Part shown: piece after piece, positions 41,064 to 49,592 of the stretch
Numbering within the stretch: position 1 is the stretch's first letter
Layout: each line of letters begins with the position of its first letter
Source: Staphylococcus simiae
Lineage (GTDB): Bacteria > Bacillota > Bacilli > Staphylococcales > Staphylococcaceae
Length of the DNA: 54,590 bases
NCBI RefSeq assembly: GCF_002902085.1
Contig: NZ_PPQR01000027.1
Location: forward strand, 1-54,590
Direction: 5' to 3'
Translations under genes and position numbers: made by a program
Notes under the pieces: model-generated
Told to the model about the DNA's origin: nothing
What the model saw: only the letters and a program-made list of their open reading frames with translations
The model's database searches: none

Positions 41064-41909
41064 ATGAATGAAGATGTATCTACAGGGCAACCTATCGTTA
41101 GGTATGAAAACGGTGAATTATATGAAACTACAGATCAATATGTCACTGAATTCCCATTAACAATTATGGTTAATGGTGAAGAATTTGCCACTGTCATCTG
41201 TAGTCCAACTAATCTTGAAGAGTTGGTAATTGGTTTTTTAGCATCTGAGGGCGCAATTTTAAAAAGAGATGAACTAAAATCAGTCATGATTGATGATAGT
41301 AAAGGATTTGCTCATGTTGAGTTAACTAAAGCCTTGGGAGATCGTTTTGAATATTCGACAAAGCGTATGATAGCTTCATGTTGTGGTAAAAGTCGTGAAT
41401 TCTATTTTCAAAATGATGCTGCAGTTGCCAAAACATCTATGTCAAAAATAAAGTTAAATCCAACTCAAATATTTAATATGATGACGCGCTTACAAACTGC
41501 GAGTCAACTTTATCAAGAAACTGGTGGCTTACATAACGCTGCTATTAGCGATGGTGAAAATTTCTTTGAACATCGCCAAGATATAGGTAGACATAATGCA
41601 CTAGATAAACTGTATGGCTTTTGTATTCAAAGACATATTCCAGTACGAGATAAAGTACTTATTTTTAGTGGTCGTATATCATCTGAAATTTTAATTAAAG
41701 CTGCTAAAATAGGTGTCGGTGTCATTTTATCTAAATCCGCACCGACAACTTTAGCTGTAACTTTAGCCAATGACTTAAATATTACTGCTGTTGGTTTTAT
41801 TAGAAATGGTGGTTTCAATATTTATAGTCATCCAGAACGTATTGTTCAAGACGAAGACGTATTAGAACAAAGTGATATATCATTAACAAACTTTAAAGTT
41901 AAGTCATAA
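41064..41909 (+). CDS. fdhD: Formate dehydrogenase accessory sulfurtransferase FdhD
   Basis: A 281-residue protein that moves sulfur from a desulfurase to the molybdenum cofactor of formate dehydrogenase. The FPLTIMVNGEEFATVICSP start, the ASCCGK cysteine motif (about residue 110) and HRQDIGRHNALDKL are typical. The C-terminus extends past HPERI by 17 residues (to KVKS), longer than I recall for S. aureus. The formate dehydrogenase gene is not in this window. It diverges from modA. Confidence 0.93.
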   Translation: MNEDVSTGQPIVRYENGELYETTDQYVTEFPLTIMVNGEEFATVICSPTNLEELVIGFLASEGAILKRDELKSVMIDDSKGFAHVELTKALGDRFEYSTKRMIASCCGKSREFYFQNDAAVAKTSMSKIKLNPTQIFNMMTRLQTASQLYQETGGLHNAAISDGENFFEHRQDIGRHNALDKLYGFCIQRHIPVRDKVLIFSGRISSEILIKAAKIGVGVILSKSAPTTLAVTLANDLNITAVGFIRNGGFNIYSHPERIVQDEDVLEQSDISLTNFKVKS

Positions 41910-41917
41910 TAAAAGGC

Positions 41918-41964
41918 GTGAGCCAGAAATAATGTGTTGTATAACAATTATTTCTGGCTCGCAC
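41918..41964. terminator. Bidirectional terminator between fdhD and the GNAT gene
   Basis: A long stem: AGCCAGAAATAAT (41921-41933) pairs perfectly with ATTATTTCTGGCT (41947-41959), extended by further pairs outward. An A-run lies left and a T-run right. Confidence 0.88.
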
Positions 41965-41987
41965 TTTTTAATTTACTATTCATCTGT

Positions 41988-42764
41988 TTACTCACTTTGT
42001 GTCATATCAGTTTTTAATATATGATAAGCAAAGCTCAAGAATACATATCCTTGTTTTAAGTACATATCTTTAGCAGTATCCTCCCCATCTGCAACTAATA
42101 TGATGGTTTTGTTACCATGCAATACAGCATATTCTCCAATAAATGATTGGATAGTAGAGCCAATTCCTTGCCTTTGATAATCATCTAACACACCAAAACT
42201 ATCAATTTCTATCGTTGATTCATTTTCAATAAAATCTACTGAAGCTACTGGTAAATCATTTAAATATGCCACTAAACGCGTGATATGGTCATCTGCAAAT
42301 TGTTGTCTAACACTTTGACAACTTTCTTCAGCAAATGCTTCACCAAACGGTTGTGCAAAATGGTAATGTATCTGCAAATAATCTTCCAATGTTGTTTGAT
42401 CGACGACCTTGATTTTTACATTATTATTAACGGGTAATTGTTGCAGCGTTTCACTTTCAACAGCATATAGCTCCATAACTCCTAATTGAAAGCCCTTATT
42501 TTTAAACAATGTCATCCATTGTTCATCAAGCAATTCATTTTCCGGGAAATAAAAAGACAAATGATGTGATTGTTGGGCAACATGTAATTGTTGTTGTCTT
42601 GTTATATCCGACAGCCATTGAGGTATTGTCGGTGTGCGTTTATAAATCCAAGTATTGCAATAATACTTTAAAGGGAATGAAGGCATTAAATAAATGATGT
42701 AGTTATCAGTATCTTCAAAAACTTCTCCCTCACGATATATATCAGTCATCGAAAGTTGTTGCAT
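41988..42764 (-). CDS. GNAT family acetyltransferase
   Basis: A 258-residue protein. The C-terminal GNAT domain (about 140-255) has ITRLVAYLNDLPVASVDFIE, the acetyl-CoA loop YQRQGIGSTIQSFIGEYAV and LYLKQGY-like MYLKQGYVFLSFAYH. I choose ATG 42764 (MQQLSMTDIYREGEVF), preceded by AAAGGTGGAG. An in-frame extension of 51 codons upstream is translation of the dispersed repeat and is not real. Substrate unknown. Confidence 0.85.
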   Translation of the reverse strand: MQQLSMTDIYREGEVFEDTDNYIIYLMPSFPLKYYCNTWIYKRTPTIPQWLSDITRQQQLHVAQQSHHLSFYFPENELLDEQWMTLFKNKGFQLGVMELYAVESETLQQLPVNNNVKIKVVDQTTLEDYLQIHYHFAQPFGEAFAEESCQSVRQQFADDHITRLVAYLNDLPVASVDFIENESTIEIDSFGVLDDYQRQGIGSTIQSFIGEYAVLHGNKTIILVADGEDTAKDMYLKQGYVFLSFAYHILKTDMTQSE

Positions 42765-42814
42765 ATTAACTCCACCTTTATCAATCTGTTTACTTAAAAG
42801 AACATGTAATTTCT

Positions 42815-42973
42815 GGGAGTGGGACAGACATAAATTTTTATAAAACTTATGTCGTAATACCACCCCTGCAAGACAGACTAGTTTTTCAAAACACATCTTT
42901 ATCAACTTGTTGGACACTAAACAGTTACTGCCAAATGCTTAATATTAAGTATAAATGCTTTATGTCCCAGGCT
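42815..42973 (+). repeat. Dispersed intergenic repeat, copy 2
   Basis: 159 bp from GGGAGTGGGACAGA to TGTCCCAGGCT, same orientation as the copy at 23060-23219. The ends are partly inverted (TGGGACA and TGTCCCA), so the element can fold back on itself. An inner near-palindrome CATAAATTTT/AAAACTTATG is present. The middle differs from copy 1, while CAGTTACTGCCAAATGCTT is identical in both. Confidence 0.85.
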
Positions 42974-42989
42974 CTTCGTCCTAGGCTCA

Positions 42990-43535
42990 TCAAATTAATT
43001 GTTTAAACCTAGAATGATTAAGTATTGTTGAACCAATCAAACTAGCGATAATTGCTTTAATTACATCTCCGGGCATAAATGTTAATGATAGAAACAACGC
43101 TTTAGATAACGGTATATGTATCATCATCCCCATAATAATAGTACCTAAAATATTTAGTCCTACAACTCCAAATAATAAAATAGCTATAAACAACACTCTA
43201 AAATTAACTCGTTGTAAATATTTATCTCTCACTAGACCTATAAAATAAGCTACGAAAGGATATAACACAAGGTATCCTGCTGTTGGGCCTGCAAAGACTG
43301 CAATTCCCCCACGTCCGCCTGATAATAATGGTAATCCTGCAATGACAAGTAATAAAAATACAATAACACTTAACGCGCCTAAACGACGTCCTAAAATAAT
43401 GCCAGCTAAAAAGATACCAATATTTTGTATGACAATTGGTACAGGCATGAATGGTAAAGGAATTCCTGGCACTAGGCCTAGTATAGCAATAATAGCGGTC
43501 ATTAATGCTGTGTAGACTAATTGTTTGGTTGTCAT
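42990..43535 (-). CDS. bioY: Biotin transporter substrate-binding subunit BioY
   Basis: A 181-residue S component of an ECF transporter with six membrane segments. GGRGGIAVFAGPTAGYLVLYPF is the BioY signature. It needs the shared EcfA-EcfA'-EcfT module; in staphylococci these genes normally follow rplQ, just beyond the left edge of this window. I prefer ATG 43535 because AAGGAG abuts the earlier ATG at 43547. A BirA-type operator lies upstream. Confidence 0.93.
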   Translation of the reverse strand: MTTKQLVYTALMTAIIAILGLVPGIPLPFMPVPIVIQNIGIFLAGIILGRRLGALSVIVFLLLVIAGLPLLSGGRGGIAVFAGPTAGYLVLYPFVAYFIGLVRDKYLQRVNFRVLFIAILLFGVVGLNILGTIIMGMMIHIPLSKALFLSLTFMPGDVIKAIIASLIGSTILNHSRFKQLI

Positions 43536-43567
43536 ATGTATCGTCATCTCCTTAGTAATATAGAGAT

Positions 43568-43576
43568 AATTATAAC
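43568..43576 (-). promoter_or_regulatory. Extended -10 promoter of bioY
   Basis: On minus a TG-T-TATAAT extended -10 lies about 25-30 nt upstream of the bioY start. Its upstream side runs into the left half of the BirA-type operator. Confidence 0.55.
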
Positions 43577-43577
43577 A

Positions 43578-43614
43578 TTAATGTTAACTTATAAAAATAA
43601 AAAGTTAACATTAA
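43578..43614 (-). promoter_or_regulatory. BirA (biotin repressor) operator
   Basis: TTAATGTTAAC (43578-43588), 15 nt, GTTAACATTAA (43604-43614): an 11-bp perfect inverted repeat with the GTTAAC core and spacing typical of Gram-positive BirA operators. It covers the area upstream of the bioY -10 box, so biotin-loaded BirA should repress bioY. Confidence 0.9.
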
Positions 43615-43642
43615 AACCAAACCGAATTTTCTGCTTACTATT

Positions 43643-44584
43643 TTATTTTACTTTTTTTGCTAAATCAGTAATGTAATCGAAAAATGACGTTCTATCAACA
43701 TGATTAATGACATTAACTGGTCGTCCTTGTGAAACTTCAAATGTACGTCCTTGACTAGGACCATGGCTAATAACATCAACAAATTTATGCTCATATTGTA
43801 CAAGTTCAGGTTTACCTACATAAGCTGTTGTCAGTACATCCCATAAAAAATATGTTGAGTTTGTTACAAAATGCGTTAATGGTGGTACTGCTGCATAACT
43901 AACACCTAAGAAATCAACGCCTTCATATTGACGTTCATTTGCCCAACGTTGTCTTACATCTAATGTAAGTGGTACTTGGTTTGTGCTTTCTAACGCAATC
44001 ATATCGATAGCTATGTCACTTTCAAAGACAGTTTTAACAGCCTCCGGATCCCAAAATGCATTCCATTCAGCTGTACCATCATGTTCAGGTTCTTCTACAT
44101 TACCTTTGTCTAAAAATGTACCACCCATCCATACTAATTTTTCAATATTTTCAGTAATAGTGTCATCTATAGTTAACGCTTTTGCTAAATCTGTTAATGG
44201 TCCCGTAAATAATAACGTCACTTTATTTGGATTCGTCTTTACCGTATCAATAATATCTTGATATGCTTCTTTATCACTTTCTAACGCATTGCTTTCTTTA
44301 TGCATTGGTTCATTTAATACTGGTAAAGCATCCATGAAAAATGCATGCATACGCCAATCTTTTGGAAATGGATTTTTACCACGTTCATAGGATGGTGCAA
44401 CATGAATCTGTTCATGTGAAAAGCGATTAATCACTTTAACTGATGCACTAACTGAAGGTTCTAAATAACAATCTGCACCTATTGTACTAACTCCAATCAA
44501 ATGAATATCATCCATTTGTAATAATAAAAATAAAGATACTAAATCATCAACGCCACCATCATGATTAAAGTAAACATCTGTCAT
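43643..44584 (-). CDS. Inosine/uridine-preferring nucleoside hydrolase family protein
   Basis: A 313-residue nucleoside hydrolase that should split ribonucleosides into base and ribose. The N-terminal calcium-binding loop reads FNHDGGVDD with D9, D13 and D14; the family usually has DxDxGxDD, so the first Asp is Asn7 here. VTLLFTGPLTDLAKAL and MGGTF are typical, and LWDVLTTAYV supplies the distal Asp. Single gene; its stop is 31 nt from the BirA-type repeat. Confidence 0.88.
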   Translation of the reverse strand: MTDVYFNHDGGVDDLVSLFLLLQMDDIHLIGVSTIGADCYLEPSVSASVKVINRFSHEQIHVAPSYERGKNPFPKDWRMHAFFMDALPVLNEPMHKESNALESDKEAYQDIIDTVKTNPNKVTLLFTGPLTDLAKALTIDDTITENIEKLVWMGGTFLDKGNVEEPEHDGTAEWNAFWDPEAVKTVFESDIAIDMIALESTNQVPLTLDVRQRWANERQYEGVDFLGVSYAAVPPLTHFVTNSTYFLWDVLTTAYVGKPELVQYEHKFVDVISHGPSQGRTFEVSQGRPVNVINHVDRTSFFDYITDLAKKVK

Positions 44585-44780
44585 AGTTAATTCCCCTTTA
44601 TTGATTGATTTTAATTAACTATAACATGCAGCAATGCCTATCGTCGAAAGGCTTCAACATCTTTGCATTTTAAATTATTCGCTTTTTATTTATCAGTCCA
44701 AAAAAATAGAAAACCTTGGTTTATCCACCTCAAAATTTAGAAAACCGAAATCATGCAACATATTAGCAATAGAAAAGTAA
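44585..44780. other. Spacer upstream of the nucleoside hydrolase gene
   Basis: The plus end holds the promoter region of the minus-strand hydrolase gene; no clear -35/-10 pair was found. Nothing else is supported. Confidence 0.3.
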
Positions 44781-44824
44781 AAAAGTTGTAACCAGGAACT
44801 TTGAGTATCCTAATTACAACTTTT
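44781..44824 (-). terminator. Terminator of fhuD2
   Basis: AAAAGTTGTAA (44781-44791) pairs perfectly with TTACAACTTTT (44814-44824), with a 22-nt loop. On minus the stem is followed by a T-rich run. It is 16 nt past the fhuD2 stop codon. Confidence 0.82.
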
Positions 44825-44840
44825 ATCATCACTGTTTAAC

Positions 44841-45749
44841 TTATTCAGCAGCTTTAATTAATTTTTCTTTTAAATCTTTACGCATAAAGTCTAATGTGTA
44901 AGGATCATTATACCAATAAGTACCAGCGTCAACTTTTACAACATGTCCATCTTTAACAGCTTTTAAGTTTTTCCATATGTTTGTTGATTCATATCCAGGT
45001 GTTGGTTTACCTTCGCTTGTACTTACGATGTAGTCGCCACCATATTTATCAACTTCTTCTTGCTTAATTTCTGCAAATCCAGCTTTTTCAGTTGCTTTCT
45101 TTTGTTCTGGTTGCATTTTTAGACCAAATGCTTGGTATAATACTTCGCCACCACGACCCCAGTTATCGCCGTATGTGTATAATTTTTTGTCAAATTCATC
45201 AAATAATGACACTGTTGAGTCGGCACCAATTTTGTCTTTAATTTCTTTACCGTCTTTTTTAGTAGTGTCTTCCCATTCTTTTTTCCATTCTTTCACTTTG
45301 TCTTCTTTACCAACTAATTTACCTAACATTTCTTGTTGTTCAAGATATTTATGTTTGTTATAGTCGATGACTACTGTTGGTGCTACTTTTTGATATTTTT
45401 TAATATCTTTATCAGTAGAATAAACTAAAATCATGTCTGGTTTTTCTTTAGCAACTTTTTCAACATCCCCGTCGCCAACTTTAGTTACGCCTTTAAATTT
45501 ATCTTTTAAGACTTTGCTTTGATCCACTTGTTCATTAACAGCAACAATGTTTGCTCCCAATTTTTTAAGTCCACCAGCATATGTAGGTGCTACAACTGCA
45601 ATACGTTTAGGGTTCTTTGGAATATCGACAGTTTTGCCGTCATCCATTTTGTAAGATTTAGTGTCTGCTTTCTTGTCTTTATCTGAATTATTACCACAAG
45701 CAGCTAACACTAGTACCAATATAATTAATGGTAAAAGTAATTTTTTCAT
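44841..45749 (-). CDS. fhuD2: Ferric hydroxamate-binding lipoprotein FhuD2
   Basis: A 302-residue siderophore-binding lipoprotein with a signal peptide ending at lipobox cysteine C18 (LVLAAC). YKMDDGKTVDIPKNPKRIAV and STSEGKPTPGYESTNIWKNL match S. aureus FhuD2 as I recall it. It takes ferric hydroxamates such as ferrichrome and ferrioxamine and passes them to FhuBG with the FhuC ATPase, encoded elsewhere. A Fur box lies between its promoter and ATG. Confidence 0.95.
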   Translation of the reverse strand: MKKLLLPLIILVLVLAACGNNSDKDKKADTKSYKMDDGKTVDIPKNPKRIAVVAPTYAGGLKKLGANIVAVNEQVDQSKVLKDKFKGVTKVGDGDVEKVAKEKPDMILVYSTDKDIKKYQKVAPTVVIDYNKHKYLEQQEMLGKLVGKEDKVKEWKKEWEDTTKKDGKEIKDKIGADSTVSLFDEFDKKLYTYGDNWGRGGEVLYQAFGLKMQPEQKKATEKAGFAEIKQEEVDKYGGDYIVSTSEGKPTPGYESTNIWKNLKAVKDGHVVKVDAGTYWYNDPYTLDFMRKDLKEKLIKAAE

Positions 45750-45762
45750 AATATCCTCCTAT

Positions 45763-45777
45763 TGAAAACCGTTATCA
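45763..45777 (-). promoter_or_regulatory. Fur box of fhuD2
   Basis: On minus TGATAACGGTTTTCA, a 7-1-7 repeat with one mismatch from perfect symmetry, close to the Gram-positive Fur consensus. It lies just after the predicted transcription start and 14 nt before the fhuD2 ATG, so iron-loaded Fur should block transcription. Confidence 0.82.
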
Positions 45778-45788
45778 ATTACTTGAAA

Positions 45789-45817
45789 AGTATACTAGAT
45801 TACATATAATTTTACAA
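45789..45817 (-). promoter_or_regulatory. Sigma-A promoter of fhuD2
   Basis: On minus: -35 TTGTAA (45817-45812), exactly 17 nt, -10 TATACT (45794-45789). The Fur box begins 12 nt after the -10. Confidence 0.82.
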
Positions 45818-46073
45818 TAGCTAAAAATAATATTTTTTTGCTTATAAAATATATTTTGACCAAATTCTTCTATTATATTAGGAAAACGTTTCACTCATTT
45901 TATTGTGACTACAATGTCCTAATCATATTAAATGTTTAAAACTAACGTGTGACTCTATTCGTAGTTCAACATATACTATCATCTGTCATTCAAAAATAGC
46001 CATGTCACTTCAATAGAAATATAACTATTTACTATATTTAACTAGTCGTTTCTAATATTCACTTAACTAGAAA
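45818..46073. other. Spacer upstream of fhuD2
   Basis: AT-rich, with no ORF or repeat I can support beyond the fhuD2 promoter at its left and a terminator at its right. Confidence 0.4.
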
Positions 46074-46107
46074 AAAGCTTGAAGCATCATATCCTACTTC
46101 AAGCTTT
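46074..46107 (-). terminator. Terminator of the acyl-CoA dehydrogenase-like gene
   Basis: AAAGCTTGAAG (46074-46084) pairs perfectly with CTTCAAGCTTT (46097-46107), 12-nt loop, followed on minus by TTTTTTC. It is 11 nt past the stop. Confidence 0.88.
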
Positions 46108-46117
46108 CAATACATTA

Positions 46118-47275
46118 TTATTCAAATTGTCCGGTAATACTTTTAGCAATATTTGTATAAACTGCATCTTCCATTGGCGGATTATGCAATCCAGCACGCA
46201 TATCTCTATAGTACCTTTGTAATGGTCGTTCCATCTCTAGACTTTTAGCGCCTACAATTCTCATCGCCAAATCTACAATTTCTAATCCTTGATTCATGAC
46301 TAGCACTTTACTAGCAGATGTTGCATTTCTAATTTGATTATCATCTTTGTAAAGATCGTATCCTTTAGCAGTACTCCAGAGAAAATGTCTGGCTGATAAT
46401 AATAAACTTTCCATTTTACCCATATTCTGTTGTACGGTTGGCAATGTTGCAATACTTCCTTCTATACTATTAGGTTGATAGTGCTGTGCAAAGTCTACGG
46501 CATAATCACGTGCTGCTTGTGCAATTCCTAAATAACAACTTGGAATATGTAATATCCAACCATTAGGTGCTGTGCTTCTTTGTTGCTCTACAAAATGATC
46601 AGCAGGTACAAAAACATCATTTAACATCAAATCATGACTTTCAGTAGCTCTCATCCCTAACATATTCCAGTTATCAGCAATTTCAACACCATGTGCATCT
46701 TTAGGTACTAAAAAGAAACCAAGACCATTTAATTCTTCAACATACGCACCCACAATAAAATGTGTTAACGCCTTACTCATTGAAGTGAATGTTTTAACAC
46801 CATTGATAATATAACCATCACCACGTTTAATAGCATGTGTACTTGGTCTTCCACCTCGTGTAGGACTTCCTGTTTCCGCTTCACTAACTGCTCGATTAAC
46901 TAAAGCACCGTGGCGTATTTCCTGAGCGAATCGTTGCAACATATCTTCTGACCATAAACGTTGTTCATAAATTTGACCTACTACACTCACATGCCAACCG
47001 ATAGATAACGCAGTGGCGCCGTCAATCTCACCTAAAAACGATTGTAAAATAACCATATCTTCTATTGTCGCACCTTCACCACCATATGCTTTCGGCAATG
47101 TTAATAACGTATAGCCTTCATCAATGAGCCATTGAATATTGTCATATGGAAAATGACTATGACGATCGTTATAAGCTGCGCGTGCTTTAAATTGTTCAGC
47201 AATCGTTGCAAATTTATCAATCCATTTTCGTTGAATATCAGTTGTGATTAACATCGAATTATCCATACCATTCAT
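46118..47275 (-). CDS. Acyl-CoA dehydrogenase family flavoprotein
   Basis: A 385-residue protein with the acyl-CoA dehydrogenase layout: N-terminal helical domain (about 1-115), middle beta domain (VNRAVSEAETGSPTRGGRP; LGMRATESHDLMLNDVFVPA) and C-terminal helical domain. No catalytic glutamate could be assigned with confidence. Some relatives are FMN-dependent monooxygenases rather than dehydrogenases. Start MNGMDNSMLITT follows GAGGTG. It stands alone between fhuD2 and the urea transporter. Confidence 0.85.
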   Translation of the reverse strand: MNGMDNSMLITTDIQRKWIDKFATIAEQFKARAAYNDRHSHFPYDNIQWLIDEGYTLLTLPKAYGGEGATIEDMVILQSFLGEIDGATALSIGWHVSVVGQIYEQRLWSEDMLQRFAQEIRHGALVNRAVSEAETGSPTRGGRPSTHAIKRGDGYIINGVKTFTSMSKALTHFIVGAYVEELNGLGFFLVPKDAHGVEIADNWNMLGMRATESHDLMLNDVFVPADHFVEQQRSTAPNGWILHIPSCYLGIAQAARDYAVDFAQHYQPNSIEGSIATLPTVQQNMGKMESLLLSARHFLWSTAKGYDLYKDDNQIRNATSASKVLVMNQGLEIVDLAMRIVGAKSLEMERPLQRYYRDMRAGLHNPPMEDAVYTNIAKSITGQFE

Positions 47276-47577
47276 TTGTTACACCTCATCTAACTTAGCA
47301 ATTTATCGAATTATTCCTAGTTTAACACTCGACTTTAAAAAGAAAAAGTAATGTGTTGTGAACATTTAGTAACAAAATACGTTAACGATAGTACTGTTAG
47401 AAACACTAACATTTCAATAATAGTTACCCATTCATCATGTAGTAGCACCATCACTAACAATGACTGACTTTTTTATCACTTCTATTAAACAATGATGACT
47501 AAAATGAAGTCGACATTTATAAAACTGCTGCTGCAACAATTTGCACGAGTTACTTCGTCAAATGATAACAACCAAAA
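47276..47577. other. Spacer upstream of the acyl-CoA dehydrogenase-like gene
   Basis: About 300 nt of AT-rich sequence with no supported ORF, repeat or clear promoter. It separates that gene from the terminator of the urea transporter gene. Confidence 0.4.
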
Positions 47578-47624
47578 AAGCACTTTATCACATATCGAAC
47601 TAAATCATATGTAACAAAGTACTT
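47578..47624 (-). terminator. Terminator of the urea transporter gene
   Basis: Arms at 47578-47595 and 47607-47624 pair over about 18 positions with three mismatches; an 11-nt loop. On minus a run of six T residues follows. It is 17 nt past the stop. Confidence 0.78.
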
Positions 47625-47640
47625 CTATATAACTTTAACT

Positions 47641-48585
47641 TTATTGTGAAGAATCATTCTTGTTATGTTGAAATCTTACGTGATTGTGTTCTCTATTTTT
47701 AATACCTGCAAATAATAGTATCCACGTTGCAATAATAAATGGCATCGTTAACGATGGTATACCGAAAGGTTCTAACAAAGTATTCAGCCCTAACTGGACA
47801 ATGACTGTTAGCATTGTTCCAAAAATAGTTGCGACATATGGGTTAATTACTGTTTTAAATGTATAGCCTAAAGCAATCGCCATTAACGTAAAATTATAAC
47901 CGAATAAACCGTGGTTAATATCATCATAATTACCACCTAATAGTGCCACAATTAAAAATCCTGCTAAGTTAGCACCAATGGCTAATAATGCAGCTTTTCT
48001 TGAAGCTATCACAATCCCTACTAAAATAAATAAGCCGCCTAATACACTAGTTTCAATAAATACTTGGCTAAATCCTTCTAATAAAGATTGGAATAAATGA
48101 ATGTGTTCATAGTTTTGATTGAAATGTGTCGGTTCAATTTTATTAGGAATCAATTTTAATGGTGTATCTACCAATTTAACTTGGCCCGGCAACATAACTG
48201 CAAACCATGTCACAATCACAAAAGGTATAGTTAACATCGGAATTTTATACGGTTTCAAAAATTCTCTCACTGCTGAGCCAACTGGTAACGTGAGCACTGT
48301 TGCCATAACAGTGATTAGAATATTTAATCCACTTTCATTTAAAAATATCGTTAGCGCGACTGCTGTTAAAACAGGATTAAATCCTACTAATCCTTCATTA
48401 ATTTCTTCATCAGTATAGTTAACATGGTGTGCCAACAAATAGGCAATTAAACTACCCATAATGGCTGCTAAACCAACTGACCAATCCGCAATAAACAAGC
48501 CAATTAGGATAAATAAGCCAGTCCATTTATTACTTAGTAATACCACTTGCGATATATTTTTTAATAAAATATCTACAACTTTCAA
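47641..48585 (-). CDS. Urea transporter (UT family)
   Basis: A 314-residue membrane protein with about ten hydrophobic segments in two similar halves. Each half carries a UT signature: GLVGFNPVLTAVALTIFL and GLFGYNFTLMAIALGYTF, and paired VGSAVREFLKPYKIPMLTIP and LNTLLEPFGIPSLTMPFIIA. It supplies urea to the divergent urease. Start is uncertain: TTG 48585 fits AGGTGG best; GTG 48591-48594 region codons are alternatives that lie in that site. Confidence 0.9.
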   Translation of the reverse strand: MKVVDILLKNISQVVLLSNKWTGLFILIGLFIADWSVGLAAIMGSLIAYLLAHHVNYTDEEINEGLVGFNPVLTAVALTIFLNESGLNILITVMATVLTLPVGSAVREFLKPYKIPMLTIPFVIVTWFAVMLPGQVKLVDTPLKLIPNKIEPTHFNQNYEHIHLFQSLLEGFSQVFIETSVLGGLFILVGIVIASRKAALLAIGANLAGFLIVALLGGNYDDINHGLFGYNFTLMAIALGYTFKTVINPYVATIFGTMLTVIVQLGLNTLLEPFGIPSLTMPFIIATWILLFAGIKNREHNHVRFQHNKNDSSQ

Positions 48586-48611
48586 CACTTCCACCTGATT
48601 TCATTAACTTT

Positions 48612-48640
48612 GATATAACTATCATACATTATCTTGTCAA
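48612..48640 (-). promoter_or_regulatory. Promoter of the urea transporter gene
   Basis: On minus: consensus -35 TTGACA (48640-48635), 17 nt, -10 TATATC (48617-48612), about 27 nt before the start codon. It is divergent to the urease operon, with about 150 nt between the two promoters. Confidence 0.7.
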
Positions 48641-48792
48641 ATATACTACTATTTTAAAAATTTAACATTATTACGAATGATTTTTCTACAAATTAATGGA
48701 AGTTGTTATTTGTTTTGAATTTCAATTTTTATGTTAAAAGACCAGTTTTTAAAAAAATAGTTTCCTTTTTTACACTTATTGTTGTTTAAAAC
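48641..48792. other. Urea transporter-urease divergent control region
   Basis: AT-rich sequence between two divergent promoters; it probably holds binding sites for urease regulators. I found no clear CcpA (cre) or CodY motif by eye, so none is claimed. Confidence 0.35.
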
Positions 48793-48821
48793 TTGTTTAT
48801 TGCAATAAATAGGATTAAGAT
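48793..48821 (+). promoter_or_regulatory. Predicted promoter of ureABCEFGD
   Basis: -35 TTGTTT (48793-48798), 17 nt, -10 TAAGAT (48816-48821). Fair rather than strong match; it leaves a leader of about 38 nt before ureA. Confidence 0.5.
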
Positions 48822-48865
48822 AAATTTTGTAAAACATATTAAACAAGAAAGTGGGGGTTTTTACT

Positions 48866-49168
48866 TTGCATTTTACACAACGTGAACAAGACAAGCTAAT
48901 GATTGTTGTTGCAGCTGAAGTAGCTCGTAGACGTAAAGCTCGCGGCTTAAAATTAAATCATCCCGAAGCCTTAGCTTTAATCAGTGATGAACTGTTAGAA
49001 GGCGCACGCGATGGCAAGACAGTTGCAGAATTAATGAGTTATGGTCGTCAAATCTTAGATAAAGAAGATGTTATGGATGGCGTAGAACACATGATTACAG
49101 AATTAGAAATCGAAGCTACATTCCCTGATGGTACTAAGTTAATTACAGTGCACCATCCAATTGTATAA
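48866..49168 (+). CDS. ureA: Urease subunit gamma
   Basis: A 100-residue gamma subunit of the nickel urease. Starts at TTG 48866 ([21 protein letters not shown]), seven bases after GTGGGGG; the GTG at 48851 is part of that site. The [15 protein letters not shown] end is the family signature. First gene of the seven-gene urease operon; its stop overlaps only non-coding sequence before ureB. Confidence 0.96.
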   Translation: MHFTQREQDKLMIVVAAEVARRRKARGLKLNHPEALALISDELLEGARDGKTVAELMSYGRQILDKEDVMDGVEHMITELEIEATFPDGTKLITVHHPIV

Positions 49169-49181
49169 AGGAGGATTACAA

Positions 49182-49592
49182 ATGATACCTGGTGAAATTA
49201 TTACTAAAAGTAATGAAGTTGAAATCAATAAACATCATCCAGAAACTGTAATAGAAGTTAAAAATACTGGTGATCGCCCTATACAAGTTGGATCTCATTT
49301 CCACTTTTTCGAAGCAAATCCAGCATTAGATTTTGAACGTGAAATGGCTTATGGTAAGCATTTAGATATTCCAGCTGGGGCAGCTGTACGTTTTGAACCT
49401 GGAGACAAAAAAGAAATTCAACTCGTTGAATATTCTGGTAAACGTCGTATCTATGGTTTCCACGGCATGGTTAATGGTCCTATCGACGAAGAACGCGTAT
49501 ACCGTCCTACTGGCGAAGATGATAAATATGCTGGTGTCTTTGGTGACGAAGGTGAAGAAAACGTCAACAAAAAAGGAGGAAAAAGATCATGA
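49182..49592 (+). CDS. ureB: Urease subunit beta
   Basis: A 136-residue beta subunit starting [20 protein letters not shown] at ATG 49182 after AAAGGAGG. The [15 protein letters not shown] and [19 protein letters not shown] segments are conserved. The last four bases overlap ureC (ATGA), so the two are translationally coupled. With alpha and gamma it forms the urease trimer. Confidence 0.97.
   Translation: MIPGEIITKSNEVEINKHHPETVIEVKNTGDRPIQVGSHFHFFEANPALDFEREMAYGKHLDIPAGAAVRFEPGDKKEIQLVEYSGKRRIYGFHGMVNGPIDEERVYRPTGEDDKYAGVFGDEGEENVNKKGGKRS

Noticed and set aside
42765..42917. 51-codon N-terminal extension of the GNAT protein
   Set aside because: The extension is translation of the dispersed repeat; a good ribosome site precedes the ATG at 42764.
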